A stretch of DNA of 64,000 nt, from NCBI RefSeq assembly GCF_039526385.1, contig NZ_BAAAIX010000015.1, positions 1 to 64,000 on the forward strand. The letters are read 5' to 3'. Under the pieces are notes generated by a model. It ran no database searches. It was not told where the DNA came from and worked only from the letters and a program-made list of their open reading frames with translations. Every line of letters begins with the position of its first letter. The stretch's first letter is position 1. Position numbers and translations under genes: made by a program. Below are positions 18,010 to 28,308 of the stretch, one piece after another. This stretch comes from Luteococcus peritonei (GTDB lineage: Bacteria > Actinomycetota > Actinomycetes > Propionibacteriales > Propionibacteriaceae).

Positions 18010-18015
18010 AGCCTA
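18010..18015 (-). promoter_or_regulatory. -10 element for leaderless rlmA mRNA
   Basis: TAGGCT on the minus strand ends 6 nt before the GTG at 18003. Confidence 0.5.
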
Positions 18016-18144
18016 GGGCTTGTCCACAGACCGCCGGTTGCCGAGGAATTGTCCACAGCTGGCCGGGTCGGTGAGGGAGGCGCGGGCTGCGCGTCCATGC
18101 TGCTTCGCACAGCCCGTGCTCGCGGGCACGACCAAGGAGGACAC

Positions 18145-18612
18145 ATGCAGGATGCACTGATCAGCCTGTCGGGCAATGTCGGCACCGATGTCGAGTTCAG
18201 CCAGGGGGAGGGTTGGATGCTGGCGCGCTTCCGGCTGGCCTGCACGCCGCGTCGGCTGCGGCAGGGCGCCTGGGTGGACCAGGAGACCACCTGGATCTCG
18301 GTGAACTGTTGGGGCCGGATGGCGGAGAACGCGAAGGTCTCGCTGGCCAAGGGGGACCCGGTGCTGGTGGTGGGCAAGCTGCGCACCAGCGCCTGGAACG
18401 ACGCCGAGGGCGTGCGGCACGAGCGCCTGGTGGTGGAGGCCGGCAGCCTGGGCCACGACCTGGCCCGTGGGCGCAGCGAGTTCACCCGCAACGAGCGCCG
18501 CGTGGTGATGGAGCAGGGCGAACGGATCGACAGCGTGACCGGAGAGGTCTGCGAGCCCGAGGAGAGTGCCCCGACCCCGCCGCCCGCGGAGGAGACGCTG
18601 ACCGCGGCCTGA
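18145..18612 (+). CDS. single-stranded DNA-binding protein paralogue
   Basis: The protein has 155 residues. The OB-fold core spans residues 3-110 (ISLSGNVGTD, WISVNCWGRMAENA, GDPVLVVGKLRTSAW). The expected acidic C-terminal tip (DDDIPF-like) that recruits partner proteins is missing; the tail instead reads PPPAEETLTAA. It is therefore probably a second, non-housekeeping SSB, as found in many actinomycetes, rather than the rpsF-linked essential one. The ATG follows AAGGAGG by 6 nt, and a strong terminator follows. Confidence 0.85.
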   Translation: MQDALISLSGNVGTDVEFSQGEGWMLARFRLACTPRRLRQGAWVDQETTWISVNCWGRMAENAKVSLAKGDPVLVVGKLRTSAWNDAEGVRHERLVVEAGSLGHDLARGRSEFTRNERRVVMEQGERIDSVTGEVCEPEESAPTPPPAEETLTAA

Positions 18613-18615
18613 GCC

Positions 18616-18658
18616 GGGGCCGTCGCGGTCGGGTGGGGGTCGAGACCGCGACGGCCCC
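18616..18658. terminator. terminator after the ssb paralogue
   Basis: Arms GGGGCCGTCGCGGTC (18616-18630) and GACCGCGACGGCCCC (18644-18658) form a 15-bp stem. Confidence 0.8.
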
Positions 18659-18768
18659 CTGACCGGGGAAGTAGGGGAGCGAGCGGGAACGCTGGCATAC
18701 TGGACAACGTTTGCCGCGCCCGGTTCCGAGGCGCCTCCACACTCGATGCGAAGGACGACAAGCCACCC

Positions 18769-20451
<1,683 letters not shown>

Positions 20452-20484
20452 TCACCGGTCCGACGGGACCGCTGGTCTCCTGCG

Positions 20485-20520
20485 CGAGGGCGCCGCACCC
20501 ATCCGGGTGCGGCGCCCTCG
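20485..20520. terminator. terminator after ettA
   Basis: Arms CGAGGGCGCCGCACCC and GGGTGCGGCGCCCTCG form a 16-bp stem with loop ATCC. It also serves the convergent DCC-family gene. Confidence 0.85.
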
Positions 20521-20559
20521 TCGTTCTGGTCGGGGGTCTGCTCGTGGAGCTGCGCTGGT

Positions 20560-20925
20560 TCAGCGCTGGAGCATCTGGCAGGCGCCGGTGCCCCCGGGCA
20601 GCTGGTGGCGGTGGGCGGCCACCTGCCGATAGATCGGCTGCGCCAGCCAGAGCAGGGCCGGGCTCGCCAGCAGGCGCCCCGCCAGCCGCACCGGACCGCG
20701 ACCGGTGGCCAGAGCCCGGCCGAAGGCCTCGGCGCCGTGGCTGGTGCGGCCCTGCTCGTCGACGAAGGGCAGTTCCCGGGCGGCGCGACGCTCGTCGACG
20801 CCCAGTTCCGCCAGCCGTCGCGGGCTCATCGGTTCGATCCGGCAGCCCAGCCCCCAGCCCTGCATGGCCTGCGCGGTGCTGGTGCAGAAGCCGCAGTCGG
20901 GGTCGTAGAGAAGGTAGGACGTCAT
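20560..20925 (-). CDS. DCC-family (DUF393) thiol-disulfide oxidoreductase-like protein
   Basis: The protein has 121 residues with the family motif YDPDCGFC at residues 7-14, whose two cysteines form a thioredoxin-like CxxC pair. The rest is a compact alpha/beta domain with a hydrophobic stretch near residue 85. Biochemical roles of the family are poorly known. The ATG is 6 nt downstream of a TAGGAT hexamer and the gene is divergent from the MFS exporter. Confidence 0.8.
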   Translation of the reverse strand: MTSYLLYDPDCGFCTSTAQAMQGWGLGCRIEPMSPRRLAELGVDERRAARELPFVDEQGRTSHGAEAFGRALATGRGPVRLAGRLLASPALLWLAQPIYRQVAAHRHQLPGGTGACQMLQR

Positions 20926-20931
20926 GGACGC

Positions 20932-20937
20932 ATCCTA
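20932..20937 (-). promoter_or_regulatory. -10 element for the leaderless DCC-family gene
   Basis: TAGGAT on the minus strand ends 6 nt before the ATG at 20925. Confidence 0.5.
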
Positions 20938-20968
20938 GATCTGGCGCAGTGGGCCTGGAGCGGCGTGG

Positions 20969-20974
20969 CAGGAT
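20969..20974 (+). promoter_or_regulatory. -10 element for the leaderless MFS gene
   Basis: CAGGAT ends 6 nt before the GTG at 20981. With 20932-20937 it forms a compact pair of divergent promoters. Confidence 0.4.
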
Positions 20975-20980
20975 CGACGG

Positions 20981-22324
20981 GTGAGCACCGCCGACCCCGA
21001 AGCGCCTGAGCCCGACGCCACAGCCGGCCCACGGCGCAGCCTGCTGCTCGACCTGGGCCCCTTCCGCGCCTCACGGCACTTCACCTGGATGTGGATCGGT
21101 GCCCTGGTCACCGGTATCGGCAACACGCTCACCTCGGTGGCCGTCGGCCTGCACGTCTACGAGCTCACCGGCTCCACCTTCGCGGTCTCCATGGTGGGCG
21201 TGATCGCCCTGCTCCCCACCCTGTGGGCGGGCCTGTACGGCGGCACCATCGTGGACCGCTTCGACCGTCGCCGGGTGGCGTTGGCCTCCGCCGTGCTGGC
21301 TTGGCTCTCCACGGCGGGCATCGCCCTGCTGGCCTGGCTGGGCCAGGAGACCATCTGGAGCCTGTACCTGCTCAGCGCGGTCAACACCATCGGCGCCACG
21401 CTGGTGGGGGCATCGCGCCAGGCCATGATCCCCAACCTGATCCCCGCCGCCATGCTGCCGGCGGCCGGTGCGCTGAACGGGATGAGCATGGGGCTGGTGA
21501 TCACCGTCGGCCCCATGCTGGCCGGCCTGCTGGTGGCCCACGGCGGATTCGCCTGGACCTACACCCTGGACCTGTTGCTCTTCTGCGGCTCCTTCCTGGG
21601 GCTGGCGGCCCTGCCGCCGATGCCACCCGAACCCGGTGCGGAGACCAGCAGCTGGGCCGCGATCCGGCAGTCCTTCGCCTATGTGCGCGCCACGCCGGTG
21701 GTGGCGATGAGCTTCGTGGTGGACATCGTCGCCATGACCTTCGGCAACCTGCGCTCGCTCTACCCGGCCCTCGGCGCCGTGGTGCTGGGCGGCGGGGCGA
21801 TCACCGCCGGTGTCCTGGCGGCGGCGATGGCCGTCGGGGCCGTGGTCTGCAGCCTGTTCAGCGGACGCATCGTCACCTGGCGCCGCCACGGTCGGGCGGT
21901 GAACCTGGCCGTGCTGGCCTACGGCGGCTTCACCATCGGCATGGGCGTCGTGGTGCTGATGGTGCACCTGGGCATCTGGCCCGGGGGAGCGGGCAGCGTC
22001 GAGCACGCCAACCGCAGCGCGCTCGCCGTCGCCCTGCTGATGCTCTTCGGCATGGGGGCCAGCGACAACGTCTCGGCCATCTTCCGCAACACCATCCTGC
22101 AGCAGGCCGTGCCGGACTCCATCCGTGGCCGGATGCAGGGGATCTACATCATGGTGGTCACCGGCGGGCCTCGGATCGGTGATGCCTTCGTCGGCCTGGC
22201 GGCCCTGCTGGCCGTCTGGGCGCCGCCCCTGCTGGGCGGCATCGTCCTGGTGGCCGTCGTGGCCGCCCTGGTGGTGCGGGTGCCAGCCTTCCACCGCTAC
22301 GACGCGAGCAGCCTCGCGGCCTGA
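20981..22324 (+). CDS. MFS transporter, EntS/MFS_3-like exporter
   Basis: An inner-membrane transporter of 447 residues with about 10-12 membrane helices. The loop between helices 2 and 3 carries the MFS motif (GGTIVDRFDRRRV). The C-terminal half includes NTILQQAVPDSIRGRMQGIY, characteristic of the enterobactin-exporter-like MFS_3 group. The substrate is unknown; siderophore, drug or metabolite export are all possible. It is followed by a convergent ABM-type monooxygenase, which gives no clear clue. Confidence 0.82.
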   Translation: MSTADPEAPEPDATAGPRRSLLLDLGPFRASRHFTWMWIGALVTGIGNTLTSVAVGLHVYELTGSTFAVSMVGVIALLPTLWAGLYGGTIVDRFDRRRVALASAVLAWLSTAGIALLAWLGQETIWSLYLLSAVNTIGATLVGASRQAMIPNLIPAAMLPAAGALNGMSMGLVITVGPMLAGLLVAHGGFAWTYTLDLLLFCGSFLGLAALPPMPPEPGAETSSWAAIRQSFAYVRATPVVAMSFVVDIVAMTFGNLRSLYPALGAVVLGGGAITAGVLAAAMAVGAVVCSLFSGRIVTWRRHGRAVNLAVLAYGGFTIGMGVVVLMVHLGIWPGGAGSVEHANRSALAVALLMLFGMGASDNVSAIFRNTILQQAVPDSIRGRMQGIYIMVVTGGPRIGDAFVGLAALLAVWAPPLLGGIVLVAVVAALVVRVPAFHRYDASSLAA

Positions 22325-22325
22325 G

Positions 22326-22658
22326 TCACTGCCCGTCGGGCATCTCGATCTCGCCCAGGTCGTTCCAGCCGTCCTGCGGGATCTCGTAGGAGATCACCTG
22401 GGGCCGGGTGGCCGCGTATCGCCCCTGCTCCTTCATGGCCTTGGTGAAGTGCTCGCTGTTGACGTGGGCGCTGCCGGCCTCGGCATCGGCATAGGCCTCG
22501 ATCAGGATGTACTCGTTGGGATTGTCGACGCTGCGCGACCAGTCGAACCACAGGCAGCCGGGCTCGGCGCGGCAGGCCTCGGTGAACTCACGGGTGAGCT
22601 CCATGAAATCGTCGGCGTACTCGGGCTTGACGTCCCACTTCACGGTGATGGTGATCAT
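22326..22658 (-). CDS. antibiotic biosynthesis monooxygenase (ABM) family protein
   Basis: A small ferredoxin-like alpha/beta protein of 110 residues (MITITVKWDVKPEYADDFME ... CLWFDWSRSVDNPNEYILIE). The fold is that of ActVA-Orf6, YgiN and heme-degrading monooxygenases; the YgiN branch oxidises quinols. Cofactor-free chemistry is usual. An upstream in-frame ATG (22667) would add three residues (MGA). GGGGG just before 22658 does not settle the start. Confidence 0.78.
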   Translation of the reverse strand: MITITVKWDVKPEYADDFMELTREFTEACRAEPGCLWFDWSRSVDNPNEYILIEAYADAEAGSAHVNSEHFTKAMKEQGRYAATRPQVISYEIPQDGWNDLGEIEMPDGQ

Positions 22659-22884
22659 GGCCCCCATTGTGCCGCGAGCCCGAGGCCGGCCATGACCGCG
22701 CACGGTGCACGAAATCTCGCCGGGTGCTCCAGAACCTGAACTGTTGATTATGTTTGAAAGTCGTAGCCACCCTGATGTCGGGTTGGACTGGCGCAGGGTG
22801 CACACTGTCTGTCATCGGTCGAGACACCGACCCGCCGTTGCAAGGAAGCAGCGGTGGAACGACGTTGTTCCAGGAGTCACCACC
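22659..22884 (+). promoter_or_regulatory. regulatory region of the glucose-type ABC operon
   Basis: An unusually AT-rich patch (22738-22760) precedes the binding-protein gene and probably holds its promoter, though no clean -35/-10 pair is seen. TCGGT and ACCGA (22815-22830) form a weak dyad that could be an operator. AGGAG at 22872-22876 is the ribosome binding site. Confidence 0.35.
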
Positions 22885-24222
22885 ATGGCAATCAATCCAG
22901 TCATCACCCGCCGCGGCCTGTTCGGTGCCGGCGTCGCCGTCGCCGCCACCATGGGCCTGTCCGCCTGTGGCGGCAGCGACAAGAAGAGCGAGTCCGGGTC
23001 CTCGGCCTCCGCCGGGTCCATCGGCGCGGGGGACGCCTCGCAGGTCGACGTCGTCACCTGGTGGTCCGCCGGCTCGGAGAAGGAGGGCCTGGCCGCGCTG
23101 GTCAAGGTCTTCGAGAAGCAGAACGCCGGCACCAAGTTCGAGAACAAGGCCGTCTCCGGTGGCGCCGGCTCGCAGGCCAAGCAGAAGCTGGCCGCAGACC
23201 TGGCCGCGAAGAACCCGCCGGACACCTACCAGGCCCACGCCGGAGCCGAGCTGAAGGACGACATCGACGCCGGCTACCTGGAGAACATCGCCCCGCTCTT
23301 CGACGAGTTCAAGCTCACCGACGCCTTCCCGGCCACCCTGATGGACCGGATCAAGGACGAGGACGGCGCCATCTACTCGGTGCCCTCCAACATCCACCGC
23401 GCCAATGTGGTCTGGGCCAATGTGAAGGCGCTGGAGGCCGCCGGCCTGGACCCGAAGAACCCGCCGGCCGACATCGACGGCTGGATCGCGGACATGCAGA
23501 AGATCAAGGCCAAGGGCCTCACCCCCATCACCATGGGCGCTGCCTGGACCCAGCTGCAGCTGCTGGAGACCATCCTGCTGGCAGACCTGGGTGCCGACGG
23601 CTACAACGGCCTGTTCGACGGCAAGACCGACTGGGCCGGTGACGGAGTGAAGAAGGCGCTGGACCACTACAAGACCATCGTGGGCTTCACCGACAAGTCG
23701 CTCTACACCGAGGACTGGGAGCCCGCCATGAAGCCGATCATGGACGGCAAGGCCGCCTACAACGTGATGGGCGACTGGGCCTTCGCAGCCTGGGAGGGCG
23801 CCAAGAAGAAGGCGGGCACGGACTACGTCTACTTCCCGGTGCCCGGCACCAAGGGCACCTTCGACTTCCTGGCCGACTCCTTCACCCTGCCGGTGGGCGC
23901 CAAGCACCCCGGCGGCGCGAAGAACTGGCTGAACACGATCTCCTCCAAGGAGGGCCAGATCGCCTTCAACTCCATCAAGGGCTCCATCCCGGCGCGCGCC
24001 GACCTGAGCGAGGAGGAGAAGGGCAAGTTCAGCGAGTACCACCAGAGCGCCATGAAGGACTTCGCCGCCGACACGATCGTCTCCTCGATCGCGCACGGCG
24101 CGGCCCTGCCGGCCAAGGCCTCGAATGCGATGGGCGACGCGCTGAGCAAGTTCGCCCAGGGCGCCTCCGACGTCACCGCGCTGCAGAAGGCCCTGGCGGA
24201 CGCCTACAAGTCCGTCGCCTGA
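22885..24222 (+). CDS. glucose/hexose-type ABC transporter substrate-binding lipoprotein
   Basis: An extracellular binding protein of 445 residues. The signal RRGLFGAGVAVAATMGLSAC ends in a lipobox with Cys about residue 28, so it is a lipoprotein; the twin Arg suggests Tat export. The mature part (VVTWWSAGSEKEGLAALVKVFEKQN..., NPPDTYQAHAG, MGDWAFAAWEG) resembles the glucose/mannose-binding proteins of the GtsA type. The ATG at 22885 has AGGAG 9 nt upstream; an in-frame extension to 22705 has no start signal. Two permeases follow after a hairpin, but no ATPase. Confidence 0.88.
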   Translation: MAINPVITRRGLFGAGVAVAATMGLSACGGSDKKSESGSSASAGSIGAGDASQVDVVTWWSAGSEKEGLAALVKVFEKQNAGTKFENKAVSGGAGSQAKQKLAADLAAKNPPDTYQAHAGAELKDDIDAGYLENIAPLFDEFKLTDAFPATLMDRIKDEDGAIYSVPSNIHRANVVWANVKALEAAGLDPKNPPADIDGWIADMQKIKAKGLTPITMGAAWTQLQLLETILLADLGADGYNGLFDGKTDWAGDGVKKALDHYKTIVGFTDKSLYTEDWEPAMKPIMDGKAAYNVMGDWAFAAWEGAKKKAGTDYVYFPVPGTKGTFDFLADSFTLPVGAKHPGGAKNWLNTISSKEGQIAFNSIKGSIPARADLSEEEKGKFSEYHQSAMKDFAADTIVSSIAHGAALPAKASNAMGDALSKFAQGASDVTALQKALADAYKSVA

Positions 24223-24236
24223 CACCTCTCGGTCAC

Positions 24237-24266
24237 CGGGGCACCCGCACCGTCGCGGGTGCCCCG
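24237..24266 (+). terminator. intercistronic hairpin (partial terminator or mRNA stabiliser)
   Basis: Arms CGGGGCACCCGC and GCGGGTGCCCCG form a perfect 12-bp stem with loop ACCGTC, between the binding-protein stop and the first permease. It lacks a T-tract. Such hairpins let the binding protein be made in excess over its permeases. Confidence 0.7.
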
Positions 24267-24295
24267 CTGTCCGCACAAAGCACCGAAGGAATACC

Positions 24296-25228
24296 GTGAG
24301 CACAACCCCCGCGCCCGCCACCCGGCGCCGGCGCCCCCGGTGGCGCGACTGGCTGCCCGGCCTGCTGCTGATCTCGCCCTCCCTGCTGCTGGTGGGCGTC
24401 TTCGTCTACGGCATGATCGGCATCAACATCCACACCTCGCTGCTGGACTCGCACAAGGCCTCCCAGATCTCGGGTCGCAAGCCCACCCACTTCGTTGGCC
24501 TCGAGAACTTCACCAACCTGTTCTCCAGCCCGGACTTCCAGCACTCCTTCGTGAACCTGGTGCTGTTCACCGTCGCCTTCCTGGCCGGCACGCTGGTGAT
24601 CGGCTTCCTGTGGGCCTGGCTGCTGGACCGCCCGATCAAGGGCGAGGGCATCTTCCGCTCCATCTTCCTGTTCCCGATGGCGGTCAGCTTCGTGGCCTCC
24701 GGCATCGTCTGGCGCTGGCTGCTCAACTCCGCGCAGGGGGAGCAGGCCTCGGGCCTGAACCGACTCTTCGACATGGTCGGGCTGGACTTCCTGCAGAACT
24801 CGTGGACCCAGAACACCGCGCTGGGCATCCTGGCCATCGCGCTGCCCGCGGTCTGGCAGCTCGCCGGCTACGTGATGGCCCTCTTCCTGGCCGGTTTCCG
24901 CGGCATCCCCGAGGACCTGCGCGAGGCGGCCCGCGTCGACGGCGCCAACGAGTGGGAGCTGTACAAGAGCGTCATCTTCCCCCAGCTCACCCCGATCGCG
25001 CTGAGCGCGGTGATCATCATCGGCCACATGTCGCTCAAGAGCTTCGACCTGATCATGTCCATCACCGACCAGCGCACCTACTCCACCAAGGTGCCGGCCA
25101 TCGACATGTTCAACTTCATGACCGACAACGACTACTCCAATGCCGCCGCCGTGGGCACCGTGCTGCTGGTCCTGGTGGCCGTGGCCGTCATCCCCTACCT
25201 GGTGCACGACGCGAAGGGCAGGAACTGA
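24296..25228 (+). CDS. ABC sugar permease, first subunit (GtsB/MalF type)
   Basis: An integral membrane subunit of 310 residues with six predicted helices and the EAA loop EAARVDGANEWELYKSVIFP near residue 217. The GTG start has GAAGGA 5 nt upstream. It pairs with the next gene, which begins 1 nt after its stop, to form the translocation channel. Confidence 0.88.
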   Translation: MSTTPAPATRRRRPRWRDWLPGLLLISPSLLLVGVFVYGMIGINIHTSLLDSHKASQISGRKPTHFVGLENFTNLFSSPDFQHSFVNLVLFTVAFLAGTLVIGFLWAWLLDRPIKGEGIFRSIFLFPMAVSFVASGIVWRWLLNSAQGEQASGLNRLFDMVGLDFLQNSWTQNTALGILAIALPAVWQLAGYVMALFLAGFRGIPEDLREAARVDGANEWELYKSVIFPQLTPIALSAVIIIGHMSLKSFDLIMSITDQRTYSTKVPAIDMFNFMTDNDYSNAAAVGTVLLVLVAVAVIPYLVHDAKGRN

Positions 25229-25229
25229 C

Positions 25230-26138
25230 ATGTCCGCACCCACCGCCACCGCCCCGGCGCCCGTCACCGAGGCCGAGCTGCTCGCCGCGCCCAGCACCCG
25301 CCGCGCCGCCGGCGAGCGCTTCACCTGGGCCACCGGCCTGCGCTACGCCCTGCTGCTCTTCTCGCTCTTCCTGGTGCTGATCCCGGTCTACGTGCTGTTC
25401 ATCACCAGCTTCAAGAACGGCGCCGACGCCGACCCCTCGCGCACCTGGTTGCTGCCCGAGACCTGGACCATGGACAACTGGGTCCGGGCCTGGGACCAGC
25501 TCAAGGGTGGGCTGGTGCGCTCCCTGCTGCTGGTGATCCCCAGCTCGATCATCTCCGCCATGCTGGGCAGCGCCAATGGCTTCGTGCTGAGCAAGTGGCG
25601 CTTCCCGGGCGCCAACATCGTGTTCACCATGATCCTGTTCGGCATGTTCATCCCCTACCAGGCGGTGATGATCCCGCTGATGAAGCTGGTCACCTCGGCC
25701 GACATCGGCATGGGGATCCCGACGCTGATCCTGATGCACGTGGTCTACGGCATCCCGATCACCACGCTGATCTTCCGCAACTACTACGAGAGCGTTCCCA
25801 CCGAGCTGATCGAGGCCGCCAAGGTGGACGGCTCCGGCATGCTGAGCACCTTCTTCCGCGTGGTGCTGCCGATCTCCATCCCGAGTTTCGTGGTGGTGCT
25901 GATCTGGCAGTTCACCAGTGCCTGGAACGACTTCCTGTTCGCACTCTTCTTCGGTGGCGGCGCGCAGTCCGGCCCGGTCACGCTGGCCCTGAACAACCTG
26001 GCGCACGGCTCGATCATGGCCGACTACGGCGCCTCGATGTCCGGTGCGCTGATCGCCTCGGTGCCGACGCTGCTGGTCTACATCGCGCTGGGCAAGTACT
26101 TCGTCGGCGGCCTGATGTCGGGCTCGGTCAAGGGCTGA
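25230..26138 (+). CDS. ABC sugar permease, second subunit (GtsC/MalG type)
   Basis: This second channel subunit has 302 residues with the EAA motif EAAKVDGSGMLSTFFRVVLP near residue 207 and a C-terminal KYFVGGLMSGSVKG, usual for the family. The ATG follows GGCAGGAA. No ATP-binding subunit follows: the next gene is convergent. As with the operon at 1392-4577, energy probably comes from a shared ATPase elsewhere in the genome. Confidence 0.88.
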   Translation: MSAPTATAPAPVTEAELLAAPSTRRAAGERFTWATGLRYALLLFSLFLVLIPVYVLFITSFKNGADADPSRTWLLPETWTMDNWVRAWDQLKGGLVRSLLLVIPSSIISAMLGSANGFVLSKWRFPGANIVFTMILFGMFIPYQAVMIPLMKLVTSADIGMGIPTLILMHVVYGIPITTLIFRNYYESVPTELIEAAKVDGSGMLSTFFRVVLPISIPSFVVVLIWQFTSAWNDFLFALFFGGGAQSGPVTLALNNLAHGSIMADYGASMSGALIASVPTLLVYIALGKYFVGGLMSGSVKG

Positions 26139-26144
26139 GCCGGC

Positions 26145-27326
26145 TCAGTCGTCGAGCGCGTAGTAGCCACGACGTTGCGGCGGGGAGATCTCGAAGTCGG
26201 GCAGCACCTCGCGGGCCCTGGCCAGCACGGCCAGCGGACCACGTAGCGCCTCGATCGTGTCGCCCTCCACGTCCAGCCAGGCCCAGCGGCCACGGACGTG
26301 GAGGGCGTCGATCGGGTCGTCCTGCAGCAGCTGCATCAGCAGCGGACTGCTGGTGGCGTGGCCCACCCGGCTGAAGGTGGCCTTCACGACGTAGCGGTCG
26401 TTGAAGTCCTCCCACTCGGTGCCGATGCCGCCCGGGAAGAGGCGTCGGGCGCGGATGGTGACCTCGTCGGGAATGGGTCGCACCAGCGGCACCAGCAGCC
26501 GGGCGTGGTGCGCGTCCTCACGCACCAGGGCGAAGACCTGGCCGTCGATCCGTCCCCGCAGCAGTCGCCCCGGTGGGTCGAGCGCCCGCCGGGGACGCAC
26601 GTCGGCCAGTTCCGGGTCATCGGTGGCGAGCTCCAGCAGGTCCGGCTGGTCGTGGTCCACCGGGTGCTCCCAGCCGGGCCAGGTGCGGGTGTCGTGACGG
26701 CTGCCCAGACGCAAGGGCTGGGCGGGACCGGGCGGAGCGACGGGCTGGTCGTACCAGCGCGCCAGCAGGCCGGCGGCCATCTTCTGCTCCAGCAGGTCGG
26801 CCACCTGCCCCAGCAGCCGCGCCGTCTGGTTGCGATGGCGGTCGTCCAGGGCCACCAGCCGGTCGGCGTCGACGAACAGGCGCACCGGCCAGCGTCGTGA
26901 GTGCTCCTCCAGCAGATGCCAGACCTGTGGGTCGAGCACGGTGCGGGCGTAGTCGGTGGAGCCGGCATGGACCCGCCAGGCCCGCGAGTCATACCCGTCG
27001 CGGTCCTCGGGCACCTCGACGTCCACCCGGGCGACGGGGGTGTGCTGGCCCACGGGGAAGGTGATGTCGTCGGTGACCAGCAGCGGCTGCAGGGGGCGGG
27101 AGAGCGAGGTGACCAGCACCGCCAGCTGGGTGGGTGGGCGGCGGCGGTCCAGCAGGTTCTGCGAGGGCAACTCGTCCTGCACGTAGTAGCGGTGCACGGC
27201 GCGGGAGCCGACGGCGGTGCTGCTCCACCAGGTGAGGCAACGGTGGGCCCATCGCGGGCACTGCAGGCGGATCCTGGGCTGCGGCGTGCGCCGGCTCCAC
27301 GTCGCTCCGCGCCAGGTCAGGTCCAC
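26145..27326 (-). CDS. hypothetical protein
   Basis: I do not recognise this 393-residue protein as a named family. It is soluble, Arg- and Trp-rich at the N-terminus, with no signal or membrane helix. The C-terminal 100 residues (EDFNDRYVVKATFSRVGHAT ... GRWAWLDVEGDTIEAL) resemble the end domains of uncharacterised actinobacterial proteins that share an FNxRYxV pattern. The GTG start at 27326 has no visible ribosome binding site and could be further in. It is the last gene of a minus-strand run behind the Cho-like nuclease. Confidence 0.6.
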   Translation of the reverse strand: MDLTWRGATWSRRTPQPRIRLQCPRWAHRCLTWWSSTAVGSRAVHRYYVQDELPSQNLLDRRRPPTQLAVLVTSLSRPLQPLLVTDDITFPVGQHTPVARVDVEVPEDRDGYDSRAWRVHAGSTDYARTVLDPQVWHLLEEHSRRWPVRLFVDADRLVALDDRHRNQTARLLGQVADLLEQKMAAGLLARWYDQPVAPPGPAQPLRLGSRHDTRTWPGWEHPVDHDQPDLLELATDDPELADVRPRRALDPPGRLLRGRIDGQVFALVREDAHHARLLVPLVRPIPDEVTIRARRLFPGGIGTEWEDFNDRYVVKATFSRVGHATSSPLLMQLLQDDPIDALHVRGRWAWLDVEGDTIEALRGPLAVLARAREVLPDFEISPPQRRGYYALDD

Positions 27327-27403
27327 CAGCTGATTGTGATGCCCCGGGGCGTCGGATGCACGAAACCCGCCGACGGACCCCGGAAAGGCTCAGCCCGGTT
27401 GCC

Positions 27404-28306
27404 TCAGCGGCGCAGCCGGGCGGCGAGCTCGGCGTTGCGGCAGGCGAGGTCCTGCCAGTGTGAGGGCGTGCGCTCGGCCAGCGCGAGGGCCTGGTCCGAG
27501 CTGGTGGGGCGGGTGCGCCAGCGGTCCAGCCGACCGTCGGTGGCGCTGAGCTGCAGCAGCAGCCCGTCGTGCCAGCCCGCGACCGACAGGTCGGCCGGCT
27601 GCTGGTCTGTCATCCGGTTGGGCTGCACCAACCAGTCGATGGCCGCCAGCTCCAGCTGGATGCGCTGGGCGGTCTCGAAGGCCAGGCCCTCGCTGGCGCG
27701 CTCCCGGGCGTCGAGCAGTCGTTCGCGCAGGGCCTCGGCGGCAGTGGGTTCACCTGCCAGCACCCGACGGGTCCAGTGCAGGCAGGCCTCGTGGACGGCA
27801 GGGGAGATCCCTCTGGCCTCGGCGAAGGCGCGCTCGGCGCCGTCCAGCTGGGTGCCGGTGAGGTGCAGCGGCCAGGCGCGGAGCACCGCGCTGCGGGCCA
27901 GGACGGCACGGTCCGAGCCCAGCACGGCGCGTGTGGTGCCGCCGGGTTGTGGTGCATAGGCGATGCGCAGGCCGGGGCGCCCAGGGTCCTCGTCGAGCAC
28001 CAGCCAGCAGGGCACGTCCGCCCCGCCCACCGCCCGGTTCCAGCGCGGCAAGGACCGCTCCAGTGGGTTGCGCTCCAGCCAGGCGGCCTCGTGCACCGAG
28101 GCGCACTCCAGGGCGTCGATGCGCGCCACCTGCGGCACCATCCGGCCCAGGTGGCGACGTCCCTTCAGCTCTCCCCAGTAGGAGCGGACCCGGCTGCGCA
28201 GGCTGGTGGCCCGCCCGATGTAGAGGGTGCGGCCGTCGGCGGCGTGGAAGCGGTAGACGCCCGGCGCCTGCGGCAGCAGGGCCGAGCTGGCCAGCGGCCC
28301 CGCCAC
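27404..28306 (-). CDS. GIY-YIG nuclease, UvrC N-half/Cho-like
   Basis: The protein has 300 residues. The GIY-YIG domain is at the N-terminus: GVYRF near residue 16, LYIGRATSLRSRVRSYW near 29 and the metal-binding Glu in EAAWLERNPLE. The remainder is helical and without the RNase H-like and HhH domains of UvrC. The length equals that of Cho (about 295), the second nuclease that incises 3' to bulky lesions, so an accessory nucleotide-excision role is plausible. The GTG start is 2 bp after the oxidase stop, suggesting co-transcription. No SOS box is evident nearby. Confidence 0.72.
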   Translation of the reverse strand: MAGPLASSALLPQAPGVYRFHAADGRTLYIGRATSLRSRVRSYWGELKGRRHLGRMVPQVARIDALECASVHEAAWLERNPLERSLPRWNRAVGGADVPCWLVLDEDPGRPGLRIAYAPQPGGTTRAVLGSDRAVLARSAVLRAWPLHLTGTQLDGAERAFAEARGISPAVHEACLHWTRRVLAGEPTAAEALRERLLDARERASEGLAFETAQRIQLELAAIDWLVQPNRMTDQQPADLSVAGWHDGLLLQLSATDGRLDRWRTRPTSSDQALALAERTPSHWQDLACRNAELAARLRR

Positions 28307-28308
28307 GC

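Noticed and set aside
24237..24266. A full operon-ending terminator after the binding-protein gene
   Set aside because: There is no T-tract, and the permeases that need the same promoter follow at once. An attenuating or stabilising hairpin fits better.
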